A DNA stretch of 38,129 nt. Origin: Verrucomicrobiales bacterium. GTDB lineage: Bacteria > Verrucomicrobiota > Verrucomicrobiia > Methylacidiphilales > JAAUTS01. Below the pieces are notes generated by a model, which was given only the letters and a program-made list of their open reading frames with translations, was not told where the DNA came from and searched no databases. The number at the start of each line of letters is the position of its first letter. The stretch's first letter is position 1. Shown in pieces: positions 1 to 9,978 of the stretch. Where the stretch lies: contig JAISCS010000019.1 in assembly GCA_031265365.1 (NCBI GenBank), positions 1-38,129 of the forward strand, written 5' to 3'. The translations under genes and the position numbers were made by a program.

Positions 1-139
1 CGCGAGCGTCAGCGAGCGGTTAAGGGAATTGCCGAATTGCCGAATTGCCGAATTGCCGAATTGCCGAATTGCCGAATTGCCGAATTGCCGAATTGCCGAA
101 TTGCCGAATTGCCGAATTGCCGAATGATAGTTGTTGCAT
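1..139 (-). CDS. Partial 5' end of an exported-protein gene: MQQLS + octanucleotide-encoded (FGNSAIRQ)n + NSLNRSLTLA signal-peptide start; out of frame with 12 repeat units as assembled
   Basis: Minus-strand ATG at 139 (or 145) reads MQQLSFGNSAIRQ... through the repeat. The sequence at 1-30 is nearly identical to the signal-peptide start of the right-end gene. In the assembled copy the ATG frame reaches TAA at 22-20. Confidence 0.4.
26..125. repeat. Tandem octanucleotide repeat (GAATTGCC), 12 units plus a partial unit
   Basis: Direct reading: 12 perfect 8-bp units at 26-121 followed by GAAT. Confidence 0.98.
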
Positions 140-185
140 ATTCATATAAGGCGAGAATAGTCAATTTCGCCGGGGCGTCAAATAT

Positions 186-209
186 TTTTTTTGAGGAATC
201 TCAAAAAAA
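186..209. other. AT-rich perfect hairpin (TTTTTTTGAG-GAAT-CTCAAAAAAA)
   Basis: 10-bp perfect inverted repeat with a 4-nt loop in the divergent intergenic region. Confidence 0.6.
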
Positions 210-327
210 TTAGCAAGGGGCAGGCAAGCCACAGTACACAGGGCTAAATATTTTCTTCGTGTCTTGGCGTCTTCGTGACCAGAGTTTTCTGGCAATTATT
301 TCCCGCCGCCCTTATACTCTTCCGCCT

Positions 328-1239
328 ATGGACCAACCCACCCTCGTCATCCTCGCCGCCGGCCTCGGCAGCCGCTACGGCGGCTTGAAACAAATGGACC
401 CGATGGGCCCCAACGGCGAAACCGTCCTCGACTACTCCGTGTACGACGCCCGCCGCGCCGGCTTCGGCTCGGTCACCTTCATCATCCGTCCTGACTTCGC
501 CGACCTGTTCAAACAACAAGTCACCGCCAAATTCGCCAATCAAATCCCCGTGCGCTTCGCCTACCAAGAACTGCGCCACCTGCCCGCCGGCTTTACCGTC
601 CCCGCCGGACGGGAGAAACCGTGGGGCACCGCCCACGCCGTCCTGTGCGCGCGCGACGCCGTGCCGGGCCGCTTCGCCGTCATCAACGCCGACGATTTCT
701 ACGGCGCCGACAGCTACCGGCAACTCGCCCGCTTCCTCACCGCCGCGCCTGACGAAGCCCCGCGCGCGCAATTCTGCATGGTCGGCTTCCGGCTCGACCA
801 AACCCTGTCCGCCCACGGCTCCGTCGCGCGCGGCATCTGCGTGACCGACGCCGCCGGCCGCTTGCTCAGCGTCAACGAAATGACCAAAATCGTAAAAACC
901 CCCGCCGGCGCCGAGAACCAAGAAGCCGGCAACACCGCCACCCTCAGCGGCGCGGAACCGGTGTCCATGAACATCTGGGGCTTCACGCCGCAATACTTCG
1001 ACTTCTTGGAAACCGCGTTCGTCGAATTCCTCAAAGCGCATGGCGGCGAACTAAAATCGGAATTCTTCATCCCGAAACACGTGAACGCCATCGTGCAAGC
1101 GGGCCTGGCCGACTGCCGCGTCCTGCCCACCGACAGCGCGTGGTTCGGCGTGACCTACCGCGAAGACCGCCCGCTGGTGATGGAAAGCATCCGCCGCCTA
1201 ATCGCCACCGGCGCCTACCCGGAGCGGCTGTGGGCATGA
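328..1239 (+). CDS. Sugar-phosphate nucleotidyltransferase-like protein
   Basis: N-terminal LVILAAGLGSRYGGLKQMDPMGPNGETVLDYSVYDA is the NTP_transferase signature; ATG at 328 gives a cleaner N-terminus than the ORF-track start. Confidence 0.85.
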   Translation: MDQPTLVILAAGLGSRYGGLKQMDPMGPNGETVLDYSVYDARRAGFGSVTFIIRPDFADLFKQQVTAKFANQIPVRFAYQELRHLPAGFTVPAGREKPWGTAHAVLCARDAVPGRFAVINADDFYGADSYRQLARFLTAAPDEAPRAQFCMVGFRLDQTLSAHGSVARGICVTDAAGRLLSVNEMTKIVKTPAGAENQEAGNTATLSGAEPVSMNIWGFTPQYFDFLETAFVEFLKAHGGELKSEFFIPKHVNAIVQAGLADCRVLPTDSAWFGVTYREDRPLVMESIRRLIATGAYPERLWA

Positions 1240-1461
1240 ACAACTGAAAATCTCGCGCAAAGCCGCCAAGACGCCAAGTTAATTAACCACGGGTTTTGCC
1301 TGGGTGTTCAGTCCCAGGGAGCGGAGAAGACCCCGCGGGCCACGGAGTTTTTAATTCTCCTTCAGCGAAGAGAACTATCACGGTGCTGACCCGCTGGCCG
1401 TGAACGTCGCGGCGTTTCATAATTGCCACGCCGCCGCCAGTGGGTTATTATTCACGGCTCT

Positions 1462-4400
1462 ATGCTTCAATGGTTCATTTCCAAGATTATCGGCAGTCGC
1501 AATCAGCGGGTGGTGAAAAGGTTGTTGCCAACCGTCGCGCGCATCAATGAGTTTGAACGGCAGTATCAGGCGTTGTCGGACGGGCAGTTGCAGGCCAAGA
1601 CCGCCGAGTTCAAAAAACGGCTCGCTGACGGTGAGGCGCTCGACGCGCTGCTGCCGGAGGCGTTCGCCGTCGTGAAAAATTGCTGCCGGCGGTTCACCGT
1701 CGCCAAGCGTGAAATTCAGGTGCGCGGGCTGCCGGTGCTGTGGGAGATGATTCCGTTCGACGTGCAGCTCATCGGCGGCATGGCGTTGCATCAGGGGAAA
1801 ATCTCGGAGATGGCGACGGGTGAGGGCAAGACGCTGGTCGCCACGCTGCCGGTGTATTTGAACGCGCTGGCGGGCAAGGGCGTCCACGTCGTCACCGTCA
1901 ACGACTACCTCGCGGCGCGCGACTCGGAGTGGGTCGGCGAGGTCTATCGTTACCTTGGGCTGACGGTGGGCTGTTTGCAAAACGGGCAGTCACCCGACCA
2001 GCGGCGGCTGGAGTACGCGGCGGACATCACCTACGGCACCAACAGCGAGTTCGGTTTCGACTATCTGCGCGACAACGGCCTCGCCACGCGCACGGAGGAC
2101 CAAGTCCAGCGCGGCCACGCCTACGCCATCATTGACGAGGTGGACAGCATCTTGATTGACGAGGCGCGCACGCCGCTCATTATCAGCGGCCCGGCGACGG
2201 TCTCGACGCACCAGTACGACAAGTTCAAGCCCACCGTCAGCGCCCTCGTCCGCAAGCAGCATTCCTTCCTCTCCGAGACCGCCAACGAGGGCAAGCAACT
2301 CATTGACAGCGGCAAGGTCGCCGAGGGCGCGCACTTGTTGTTCAAGGTGAAGATGGGGATGCCGCGCAACAAAATCCTGCTGAAGATGATGGAGGAGCCG
2401 GCGCACCGCCGCGCGATTGACGACGCGGAACTGGCGCTCTACCAGGACTCGCGCAAGACCGAGTTGTACAAATTGAAGGAGCAATTATATTTCACCATCG
2501 AGGAGAAGAGCAGCGAGGCGGATTTGTCCGAGATGGGGCGGCAGTTCCTCAATCCCAGCGACCCCGACGCCTTTGTGATGCCCGACCTTATCACGCTCAA
2601 TCACGACATTGACCACGACGCGGCGCTGACGGTGGAGCAGAAGGCCAAGGCGAAGCAAGACGCGCAACTCCGCTACGACGACGCCAGCCAGCGCATCCAT
2701 AATATCTCGCAACTTTTGCGCGCTTACTGTGTGTTCGAGAAGGACGTGAACTACGTCGTGCAGGACAACAAGGTCATCATCGTTGACGAATACACGGGGC
2801 GGCTCATGCCCGGACGCCGTTGGAGCGAGGGTTTGCACCAGGCCGTCGAGGCGAAGGAGGGTGTGCAGATTGACCGCGAGACGCAGACGCTGGCGACCAT
2901 CACGATTCAAAATTATTTCCGACTTTACGAGAAATTGGCGGGCATGACCGGCACCGCCGAGACTGAGGCGAACGAGTTCCGCGATATTTACAAACTGGAC
3001 ATGCTCGTCGTGCCGACCAACCGCCCGTGCATCCGCAAGGACGCTGACGATTTGATTTTCAAGACGCGCCGCGAAAAGCTCGCCGCATTGATTGACGAAA
3101 TCAAGAAACGCCATGCCAAGGGACAGCCGATGCTGGTCGGCACGGCGTCGGTGGAGAGTTCGGAGATTATTTCGCGCGTGTTGCGCCGCGAGAATATTCC
3201 GCACAATGTGTTGAACGCGAAGTATCACCAGCAGGAGGCGGAAATCGTCGCGCGCGCGGGGCAGCTTGGCGCGGTCACGATTGCGACGAACATGGCGGGG
3301 CGCGGCACCGACATCAAGCTCGCCGCCGGTGTGGCGGAGCTGGGCGGCTTGCACGTCATCGGCACTGAGCGTCACGAGTCGCGGCGCATTGACCGTCAGC
3401 TACGCGGCCGCTGCTCACGGCAGGGCGACCCTGGCTCGTCGCAATTTTTCATCTCGTTCGAGGATGACCTGATGCGGAATTTCGGTGATTCGCGCCGCAT
3501 CTCCGCGATGATGACGCGGCTCGGCATGGAGGAGGGCGAGGGGTTGTCGCACCCGTGGCTGAACAAGACCGTCGAGAACGCGCAGAAACGCGTCGAGCAG
3601 CGCAATTACCAAATCCGCAAACACACGCTGCAATACGACGATGTGTTGAACCAGCAGCGCAACGTGATTTACACCTATCGCACCGACATCCTCACCACCG
3701 CTGACATTCGCACGGAGGTGTTCGACGTGGTGAACGAGGCGGTGGACACCGAAACCGCGTCATCGCTCGCTGACAGTGACGCGGATGGTTTGTTGAAATG
3801 GCTGAACACGGCGATGCCGCTGGGCTTGACGCGCGCCGACCTTGACTGGTCGCTACCGGAGCCGGAAATTGCCGCGAAAATCAAGGAGCGGGTGCATCAA
3901 GCCTACGAGACAAAGATTCGGTTCGAGTCGCCGGAAGCCGTCACCAGTCTTGAGCGTTACATCATCCTCAACGCGATAGACCGGCTGTGGCAGGAGCATT
4001 TGTACGCGATTGACAGCCTGAAAAACGCCATCGGCCTGCGCGCGCACGGGCAAAAGGACCCGCTCATCGAGTACAAGCAGGAAGGCTACCAAATGTTCGC
4101 CGAGCTGATGGCAAACATCAAAAAGGAAATCGTCAACAACCTCTTCCGCAGCGGCACGAGCCTGACCGCGTTCGAGCAATTCCTGCGCGCCCTGCCGCAA
4201 AAATTCCTCCGCCCCGACGCCGACCTCAGCGGCATGGGCAGCCTCCTGACGAGCCTGCAAAACCAACCGTCACCGTCAGCGTCCACCGTCGCCGCCCCCG
4301 CTGACAGTGCGCCGCCGAAGGATGAAATTCGTCTCCCCATCCGCCGCGACGAAACCAAATACGGCCGTAACGACCTGGTCATCATCCGCCGCGGCCCCGA

Positions 4401-4482
4401 AACGCAAACGGTGAAATACAAAAAAGCCGAGCCGCTGCTAATGAGCGGCTGGACCATCGCCGGCAGGGCGGGGGAGAAATGA
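1462..4482 (+). CDS. secA: Preprotein translocase subunit SecA
   Basis: GEGKTLVATLPVYLNAL, VNDYLAARD, YGTNSEFGFDYLRDN, MAGRGTDIKL and GLHVIGTERHESRRIDRQLRGRCSRQGDPGSSQF motifs; start at MLQWFISKIIGS. Confidence 0.98.
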   Translation: MLQWFISKIIGSRNQRVVKRLLPTVARINEFERQYQALSDGQLQAKTAEFKKRLADGEALDALLPEAFAVVKNCCRRFTVAKREIQVRGLPVLWEMIPFDVQLIGGMALHQGKISEMATGEGKTLVATLPVYLNALAGKGVHVVTVNDYLAARDSEWVGEVYRYLGLTVGCLQNGQSPDQRRLEYAADITYGTNSEFGFDYLRDNGLATRTEDQVQRGHAYAIIDEVDSILIDEARTPLIISGPATVSTHQYDKFKPTVSALVRKQHSFLSETANEGKQLIDSGKVAEGAHLLFKVKMGMPRNKILLKMMEEPAHRRAIDDAELALYQDSRKTELYKLKEQLYFTIEEKSSEADLSEMGRQFLNPSDPDAFVMPDLITLNHDIDHDAALTVEQKAKAKQDAQLRYDDASQRIHNISQLLRAYCVFEKDVNYVVQDNKVIIVDEYTGRLMPGRRWSEGLHQAVEAKEGVQIDRETQTLATITIQNYFRLYEKLAGMTGTAETEANEFRDIYKLDMLVVPTNRPCIRKDADDLIFKTRREKLAALIDEIKKRHAKGQPMLVGTASVESSEIISRVLRRENIPHNVLNAKYHQQEAEIVARAGQLGAVTIATNMAGRGTDIKLAAGVAELGGLHVIGTERHESRRIDRQLRGRCSRQGDPGSSQFFISFEDDLMRNFGDSRRISAMMTRLGMEEGEGLSHPWLNKTVENAQKRVEQRNYQIRKHTLQYDDVLNQQRNVIYTYRTDILTTADIRTEVFDVVNEAVDTETASSLADSDADGLLKWLNTAMPLGLTRADLDWSLPEPEIAAKIKERVHQAYETKIRFESPEAVTSLERYIILNAIDRLWQEHLYAIDSLKNAIGLRAHGQKDPLIEYKQEGYQMFAELMANIKKEIVNNLFRSGTSLTAFEQFLRALPQKFLRPDADLSGMGSLLTSLQNQPSPSASTVAAPADSAPPKDEIRLPIRRDETKYGRNDLVIIRRGPETQTVKYKKAEPLLMSGWTIAGRAGEK

Positions 4483-4548
4483 GCATGGAACGCGGACAAG
4501 ACATTTAATCTTTAATTTCCATCTATCTCCATTACCATATGCTTATCG

Positions 4549-6225
4549 ATGAACAAATTAGCCATCTCCAAGGACAAGCAAACCTTTCTCGATGAACTGG
4601 ACAAAAAATTATGGAACGCCGCTGACCGTCTTCGCTCCAATCTTGATGCCGCCGTTTACAAACACGCCGTTCTTGGTCTTATCTTCCTCAAATATATTTC
4701 CGACGCGTTCGACTTGCGCCGCCAGGAACTTGAGGTCGCTTTTCGTGACCCGCAAAATGATTATTATCTCGACCGCGCCGATTACGAAACCGACGCCGCA
4801 TACGACCAAGCCATTCACGCCGAATTGGAAGACCGCGATTATTTCACGGAAAAAAATGTTTTCTGGGTGCCGCCGCTTGCCCGCTGGCGGACCATCAGCG
4901 TCAACGCTTCACTCGCGCCCGACACCGAAATCGAAATTCGCAATGGCAAGACTGAGAAGTATGTTTTCCGCTCCGTCGCCCGATTGATTGACGACGCGCT
5001 GGATGCGGTCGAAAAAGAAAATTCCCGACTCAAAGGCGTTATTGAGAAAAACCGCTACGCGCAACTTCAGTTGGAGCCTAACAAACTCATCGGCCTCATC
5101 AACGAAGTCGTCTCGTCCATCCCTTTTCATCACGCCAGCCTCAGCGCCAAGGACATACTCGGTCACGTTTACGAATACTTCCTCGGTCAGTTCGCCTTGG
5201 CGGAGGGCAAGAAGGGCGGGCAATATTACACGCCCAAGTCCATCGTCAGCGTCATCGTGGAAATGCTCGAACCGTTCTCTGGCAAAGTTTATGACCCCGC
5301 GATGGGTTCCGGCGGTTTTTTTGTTCAAAGTGAGATGTTCATCGAAAAATACGGCGGCAAGCTCGGGCAAATTTCCGTCTATGGTCAGGAATCGAATCCC
5401 ACCACGTGGCGGCTCGCGGCGATGAACATGGCGATTCGCGGCATTGATTTTAATTTCGGCAAACAACCCGCCGACAGTTTTCTTAACGACCAGCACCCCG
5501 ACTTGCGCGCCGATTTTGTCATGGCCAACCCGCCGTTCAACATCAGCGAATGGTGGGACGACAAGCTGGAAGGCGACCCGCGCTGGTTCTATGGGGTGCC
5601 GCCGAAAAGCAACGCCAATTTCGCGTGGGTGCAGCACATGCTCCATCACCTCGCGCCGGGTGGTTCGATGGCGCTGCTGCTCGCCAACGGTTCCATGTCG
5701 TCCAACACCAAGGGCGATGGCGAAATCCGCCGGGCGTTGATCGAGGCTGACCTTGTCGAATGTATGCTCGCGCTGCCCGGTCAACTTTTCACCAACACGC
5801 AAATTCCGGCGTGCGTTTGGTTCCTGACCAAAAATAAAAAGGCGCGCGGGGGAAATCGTGACCGGCGCGGGCAGACGCTGTTCATTGACGCGCGCCAACT
5901 CGGCTACATGAAAGACCGCGTGTTGCGTGATTTCACCGCCGCTGACCTTGAGAAAATCAGCGGCACGTTTAAGTCCTGGAAACGCGGCAAAGGTTACGCT
6001 GACATTGCCGGTTTCTGCAAGTCCGCTGACCGTGATGAAATCGCCGCGCATGATTTTGTGCTCACCCCCGGTCGCTACGTCGGTGTCGAGGCTGCCGCTG
6101 ACGATGGCGAACCGTTTGAGGAGAAAATGCGGAGGCTCGTCGCGGAGTTAAACGCGCAATTTGTCGAATCTGCGAAGTTGGAGCAGCAAATCAAAAAGAA
6201 CGTGGAGAGGCTTGGATATGATTGA
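4549..6225 (+). CDS. hsdM: Type I restriction-modification system methyltransferase subunit
   Basis: GQYYTPKSIVSVIVEML, YDPAMGSGGFFV and NPPFN N6-adenine methyltransferase motifs. Confidence 0.97.
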   Translation: MNKLAISKDKQTFLDELDKKLWNAADRLRSNLDAAVYKHAVLGLIFLKYISDAFDLRRQELEVAFRDPQNDYYLDRADYETDAAYDQAIHAELEDRDYFTEKNVFWVPPLARWRTISVNASLAPDTEIEIRNGKTEKYVFRSVARLIDDALDAVEKENSRLKGVIEKNRYAQLQLEPNKLIGLINEVVSSIPFHHASLSAKDILGHVYEYFLGQFALAEGKKGGQYYTPKSIVSVIVEMLEPFSGKVYDPAMGSGGFFVQSEMFIEKYGGKLGQISVYGQESNPTTWRLAAMNMAIRGIDFNFGKQPADSFLNDQHPDLRADFVMANPPFNISEWWDDKLEGDPRWFYGVPPKSNANFAWVQHMLHHLAPGGSMALLLANGSMSSNTKGDGEIRRALIEADLVECMLALPGQLFTNTQIPACVWFLTKNKKARGGNRDRRGQTLFIDARQLGYMKDRVLRDFTAADLEKISGTFKSWKRGKGYADIAGFCKSADRDEIAAHDFVLTPGRYVGVEAAADDGEPFEEKMRRLVAELNAQFVESAKLEQQIKKNVERLGYD

Positions 6226-7468
6226 CTTTCCTTTAGGAACAATTCCCGAACACTGGGAAGCGACGACTTTAGGTGAAATTTGCCGTAGAGGCGGTGGCGG
6301 TATTCAAACTGGTCCGTTTGGCAGTCAACTGCATGCATCCGATTATGTGCCCGACGGCATCCCATCAATCATGCCGGTAAACATTGGCGAGAATCGAATT
6401 TTGCGAAACGGAATTGCATGTATCACAGAAGAAGATGCCGAACGTTTAGCCCAACATCGCGTTAAAGAAGGTGACATCATTTATAGTCGGAGGGGGGATG
6501 TTGAACGTCGTGCATTGATTTGTAAAAACGAAGCTGGATGGTTGTGTGGGACGGGTTGTTTAAAAGTGAGACTTGGATTTGGAGTTGTAGATCCATCGTT
6601 TGCGTCATATCAACTTGGGCATCCAGCCGTCCGGCAATGGATTGTTCGTCACGCTGTTGGTGCGACAATGCCAAATTTAAACACTGGTATCATGAATGCG
6701 GTGCCATTTGCGCTTCCACCTCTTCCCGAACAAAAAGCCATCGCCCAAATCCTCGGAACGCTGGATGATAAAATCGAGTTGAACCGGCGGATGAATGCGA
6801 CACTGGAGAGGATGGCGCGGGCATTGTTCAAAAATTATTTTCCGTATTCAATAATGGATAAATTGCCAGAAGGATGGACAGTTTTTCCTCTTTCGAAAAA
6901 AATTGAGATTTTAAGTGGAGGAACACCCCAAACTACAGAGCCTTTATATTGGGGTGGAGATATTTTCTGGTATTCAGTAAAAGATGCTCCAGTTGACGCT
7001 GATATTTGGGTGATACAAACTGAAAAGACTATTACGCAAAAAGGCATTGATAATAGCGCGACAAAAATCCTCCCTGAAAACACCACCATTATTAGCGCCC
7101 GCGGAACTGTTGGAAAATTAGCTTTGACTGGAATACCAATGGCTATTAATCAATCTTGCTATGGCATTCGTGGTATAAATGGTTACGGACAATATTTCAC
7201 CTATTTTCGTTTGCAAGAAGCAGTCTCTGATTTGCAACAACGCACACATGGAACTGTATTTGATACCATCACGCGCCAAACTTTTGAAACCCTAGATTGC
7301 GTTTTTCCACCGCAAAAATTAGCACAGACTTTCGATAAAACGGTCAAACCATTGCTTAACAAAATTCGCTCCAATCTTTTTGAATCTTATATTCTTGCCA
7401 TTATACGTGATATAGTGCTATCACAACTATTAAATAGAAAATTACATAATTTGATTGATGAAGAATAA
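6218..7468 (+). CDS. hsdS: Type I restriction-modification specificity subunit
   Basis: Two target-recognition halves (PEHWEATTLGEI..., PEGWTVFPLSKKIEILSGGTPQT) and LPPLPEQKAIAQILGTLDDKIELNRRMN; ATG at 218 of the 6 kb segment overlaps the hsdM stop (ATGATTGA). Confidence 0.95.
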   Translation: MIDFPLGTIPEHWEATTLGEICRRGGGGIQTGPFGSQLHASDYVPDGIPSIMPVNIGENRILRNGIACITEEDAERLAQHRVKEGDIIYSRRGDVERRALICKNEAGWLCGTGCLKVRLGFGVVDPSFASYQLGHPAVRQWIVRHAVGATMPNLNTGIMNAVPFALPPLPEQKAIAQILGTLDDKIELNRRMNATLERMARALFKNYFPYSIMDKLPEGWTVFPLSKKIEILSGGTPQTTEPLYWGGDIFWYSVKDAPVDADIWVIQTEKTITQKGIDNSATKILPENTTIISARGTVGKLALTGIPMAINQSCYGIRGINGYGQYFTYFRLQEAVSDLQQRTHGTVFDTITRQTFETLDCVFPPQKLAQTFDKTVKPLLNKIRSNLFESYILAIIRDIVLSQLLNRKLHNLIDEE

Positions 7469-7471
7469 CAT

Positions 7472-8029
7472 ATGAAATCAAAAACTCCCAAGGAGGGGCT
7501 GCAAATATTGCGATTAATAATGGTGTTGAGCAGTATGGCGCCATTGTTTATGCTGTGGGCTATTCGAGGTTCTGGTCCTGTGCCAGATAAATATTTTATT
7601 CCAGCATGTCTTTCATTGGCTTTCGTTCCTACTGCAATTCTTTGGTTTCGAATTCATACAGCAAAACGTAAAAATGATTGTCTGTGGAAAGTAATCTGTC
7701 ACGCAGACGACCATCGTGATCATATCCTCGTTTATCTCTTTGCAATGCTGCTCCCTTTTTACACGGTAACACTAAATGACCAACGTGAATTTGCCACCAC
7801 TATCGTTGCTCTAATCTTTATATTGTTTCTATTTTGGCATTTGAATATGCACTATATGAACATCGTTTTTGCAATGATGGGATACCGTGTTTTTACAATT
7901 ACACCTGACACAACTAATGCCTTGAACGATAAAAATCGATTTGTTATCCTTACACAACGAACAGTACTTTCTACCGGAGATAAAATAGAAGTTTATCGTC
8001 TTAGTGACACTGTATTCATCGAGAAATAA
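7472..8029 (+). CDS. Small multi-TM membrane protein, candidate KwaA-like component of a Kiwa system
   Basis: About 185 aa with roughly four hydrophobic segments, directly upstream of a KwaB-like ORF; size, topology and order match KwaA. No sequence search was run. Confidence 0.55.
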   Translation: MKSKTPKEGLQILRLIMVLSSMAPLFMLWAIRGSGPVPDKYFIPACLSLAFVPTAILWFRIHTAKRKNDCLWKVICHADDHRDHILVYLFAMLLPFYTVTLNDQREFATTIVALIFILFLFWHLNMHYMNIVFAMMGYRVFTITPDTTNALNDKNRFVILTQRTVLSTGDKIEVYRLSDTVFIEK

Positions 8030-8037
8030 TTACCATT

Positions 8038-8943
8038 ATGTCATTCAACATTAATCATATCCAGTCGGTCAGTTTTGGAGTATGTCTTGATTCCGAAACT
8101 GAAGAATCCTATAGAATCGTGCCAAGCGAAATCGGCGTCCAAAACGCGCTGACATCAATGCTTAAAGACACATTGATGGAAATTAACAAAGAAGGAACAG
8201 TAATTGAGGACTTCAGTCCTGCTGAAAAATATGGGGCTACGGAACGGCTTCGGGTTTCACTTGAATCTGAGTGGGTACAAAAACACAAACGAGTTTTTTT
8301 AGCAGAAAATCTTTCCATAGATACCCACGGATTAGACATTCCGTCATCTCTCGTCAGTTACTTTGCGATTTTCCATGATATCGACGGAAATAAATTAATG
8401 GGATTTCGACGAGCCGCCCAATTTAAGGGGGTGGTAAAAAAACATCTCGTTACTATTACTAATGATGCCTTATGTCTGGTTGCTGACAATCTCTTTAAAC
8501 TCGATTCTGATTTTGACTTTCTAATTTTTGATGAACAAATTTTGATTTGGCGGCCAAGCGGATTTATTTTTACCGCATGTATGGATGAGTACATTGTTGC
8601 CTATGCCACAGCTAATGTTGCGCACATCGCTGCTGAAATATCCTGTGTAAATTTTTCAGCACTGAATGGCTATATTGCTAAACATAAATTGGCAATGAGA
8701 TTAGTTGCCGCTATCAAAAGTCGAAATGATCTAGGAGAAATTACCAAACAACGTCTAAGAGCAGAGTGTAAGGACTCGGGAGTAAAATTGATTCAAAAAG
8801 ATGGCATGTTATTACCAGCAGAAGGAAGTGAAATGGGATTTCTCATGCTTCTTGACCGCCGTCGTTATACCGTAATGCTAGTTCCAAAGCATCCAGAAAC
8901 ATACGAGGCTCCTAGCCGACATCTTGCAACAACAATAGAATGA
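8038..8943 (+). CDS. DUF4868-like protein, candidate KwaB of a Kiwa anti-phage system
   Basis: About 301 aa; the central segment ...YFAIFHDIDGNKLMGFRRAAQFKGVVKKHLV...LVADNLFKLDSDFDFLIFDEQILIWRPSGF resembles the DUF4868/KwaB pattern as I recall it. Confidence 0.6.
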   Translation: MSFNINHIQSVSFGVCLDSETEESYRIVPSEIGVQNALTSMLKDTLMEINKEGTVIEDFSPAEKYGATERLRVSLESEWVQKHKRVFLAENLSIDTHGLDIPSSLVSYFAIFHDIDGNKLMGFRRAAQFKGVVKKHLVTITNDALCLVADNLFKLDSDFDFLIFDEQILIWRPSGFIFTACMDEYIVAYATANVAHIAAEISCVNFSALNGYIAKHKLAMRLVAAIKSRNDLGEITKQRLRAECKDSGVKLIQKDGMLLPAEGSEMGFLMLLDRRRYTVMLVPKHPETYEAPSRHLATTIE

Positions 8944-8949
8944 CATTAT

Positions 8950-9978
8950 ATGCCTATGAATCCAGCAAATTCAGAGTTCATCATCTACCAAACCGAAGAC
9001 GGGAAAACCCGTATTGAGGTGCGGATGGAAAATGAAACGGTTTGGTTGACGCAAGGGCAGATGGCGGAGCTTTTTCAAAGAGACCGGTCAGTCATCACCA
9101 AACATGTCAACAATGCGATCGCAGAAGGAGAAGTTGACGGAAAAAGCAATGTGCAATTTTTGCACATTGCAAACTCCGACAAGCCTGTCGCTTTCTACAA
9201 CTTCGATGTCATCATCTCCGTCGGCTACCGCGTGAAATCCCTGCGCGGCACGCAATTCCGCCGGTGGGCGACCGGGGTGTTGCGAGAATATCTCGTCAAG
9301 GGTTTTACCATGAATGACGAGTTGTTGAAACAAACGGGCGGTGGGCATTATTGGCACGAGTTGCTGGAACGCATCCGCGATATTCGTTCCAGCGAAAAAG
9401 TCTTTTACCGGCAGTTGCTCGACCTCTACGCCACCAGCGCGGATTATGACCCACGTACAGTGGTGTCGCGGCAGTTCTTCAAGGTTGTGCAAAATAAAAT
9501 TCATTTCGCCGCGCATGGTCACACCGCCGCCGAGATTATCTCCGGTCGCGCCAACGCCGCGTTGCCTTTCATGGGGATGACGGTTTTTTCCAAGGAACAA
9601 CCCTTGAAAAATGAAATCACCGTCGCCAAAAATTATTTGCGAGAAGACGAACTGGCAAAGTTGAACCGCATGGTCTCCGCGTTTTTCGATTTGGCGGAGT
9701 TGCGCGCGATGAATCACCTGCCCATGTACATGAAGGATTGGCTCGCGGAGTTGGACGATTTTGCCAAACGCTACGGGCAAGGTGTTTTGGAGAACGCAGG
9801 GACGGTCAGCCATGAGGCAGCTTTGGGAAAGGCACGCGTTGAGTATGAGAAATACCGCCAAAAAACACGGGACGAACTTTCTGCCGCTGAACGTGATTTT
9901 CTGGCTAGTATCAAGACTGTTCAGGAAAAACTGGAAGGCTCACGCGGAGGCGCGACGACGCGGAGAAAGAAAATATGA
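8950..9978 (+). CDS. rhuM: RhuM-family protein
   Basis: FIIYQTEDGKTRIEVRMENETVWLTQGQMAELFQRDRSVITKHVNNAIAEGE...FYNFDVIISVGYRVKSLRGTQFRRWAT is characteristic of the RhuM family, commonly embedded in type I RM loci. Confidence 0.92.
   Translation: MPMNPANSEFIIYQTEDGKTRIEVRMENETVWLTQGQMAELFQRDRSVITKHVNNAIAEGEVDGKSNVQFLHIANSDKPVAFYNFDVIISVGYRVKSLRGTQFRRWATGVLREYLVKGFTMNDELLKQTGGGHYWHELLERIRDIRSSEKVFYRQLLDLYATSADYDPRTVVSRQFFKVVQNKIHFAAHGHTAAEIISGRANAALPFMGMTVFSKEQPLKNEITVAKNYLREDELAKLNRMVSAFFDLAELRAMNHLPMYMKDWLAELDDFAKRYGQGVLENAGTVSHEAALGKARVEYEKYRQKTRDELSAAERDFLASIKTVQEKLEGSRGGATTRRKKI

Noticed and set aside
26-121. CRISPR array at the contig ends
   Set aside because: 8-bp units with no spacers; a microsatellite, not a CRISPR.
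244-1041. Long minus-strand ORF opposite the nucleotidyltransferase (265 aa), and many similar antisense ORFs elsewhere
   Set aside because: High-GC shadow ORFs with low-complexity composition; the opposite strand encodes recognisable families.
1462-4482. Absence of the C-terminal cysteine-rich zinc-binding tail in SecA as a novelty
   Set aside because: Loss of this tail is known in various lineages; not remarkable without comparison.
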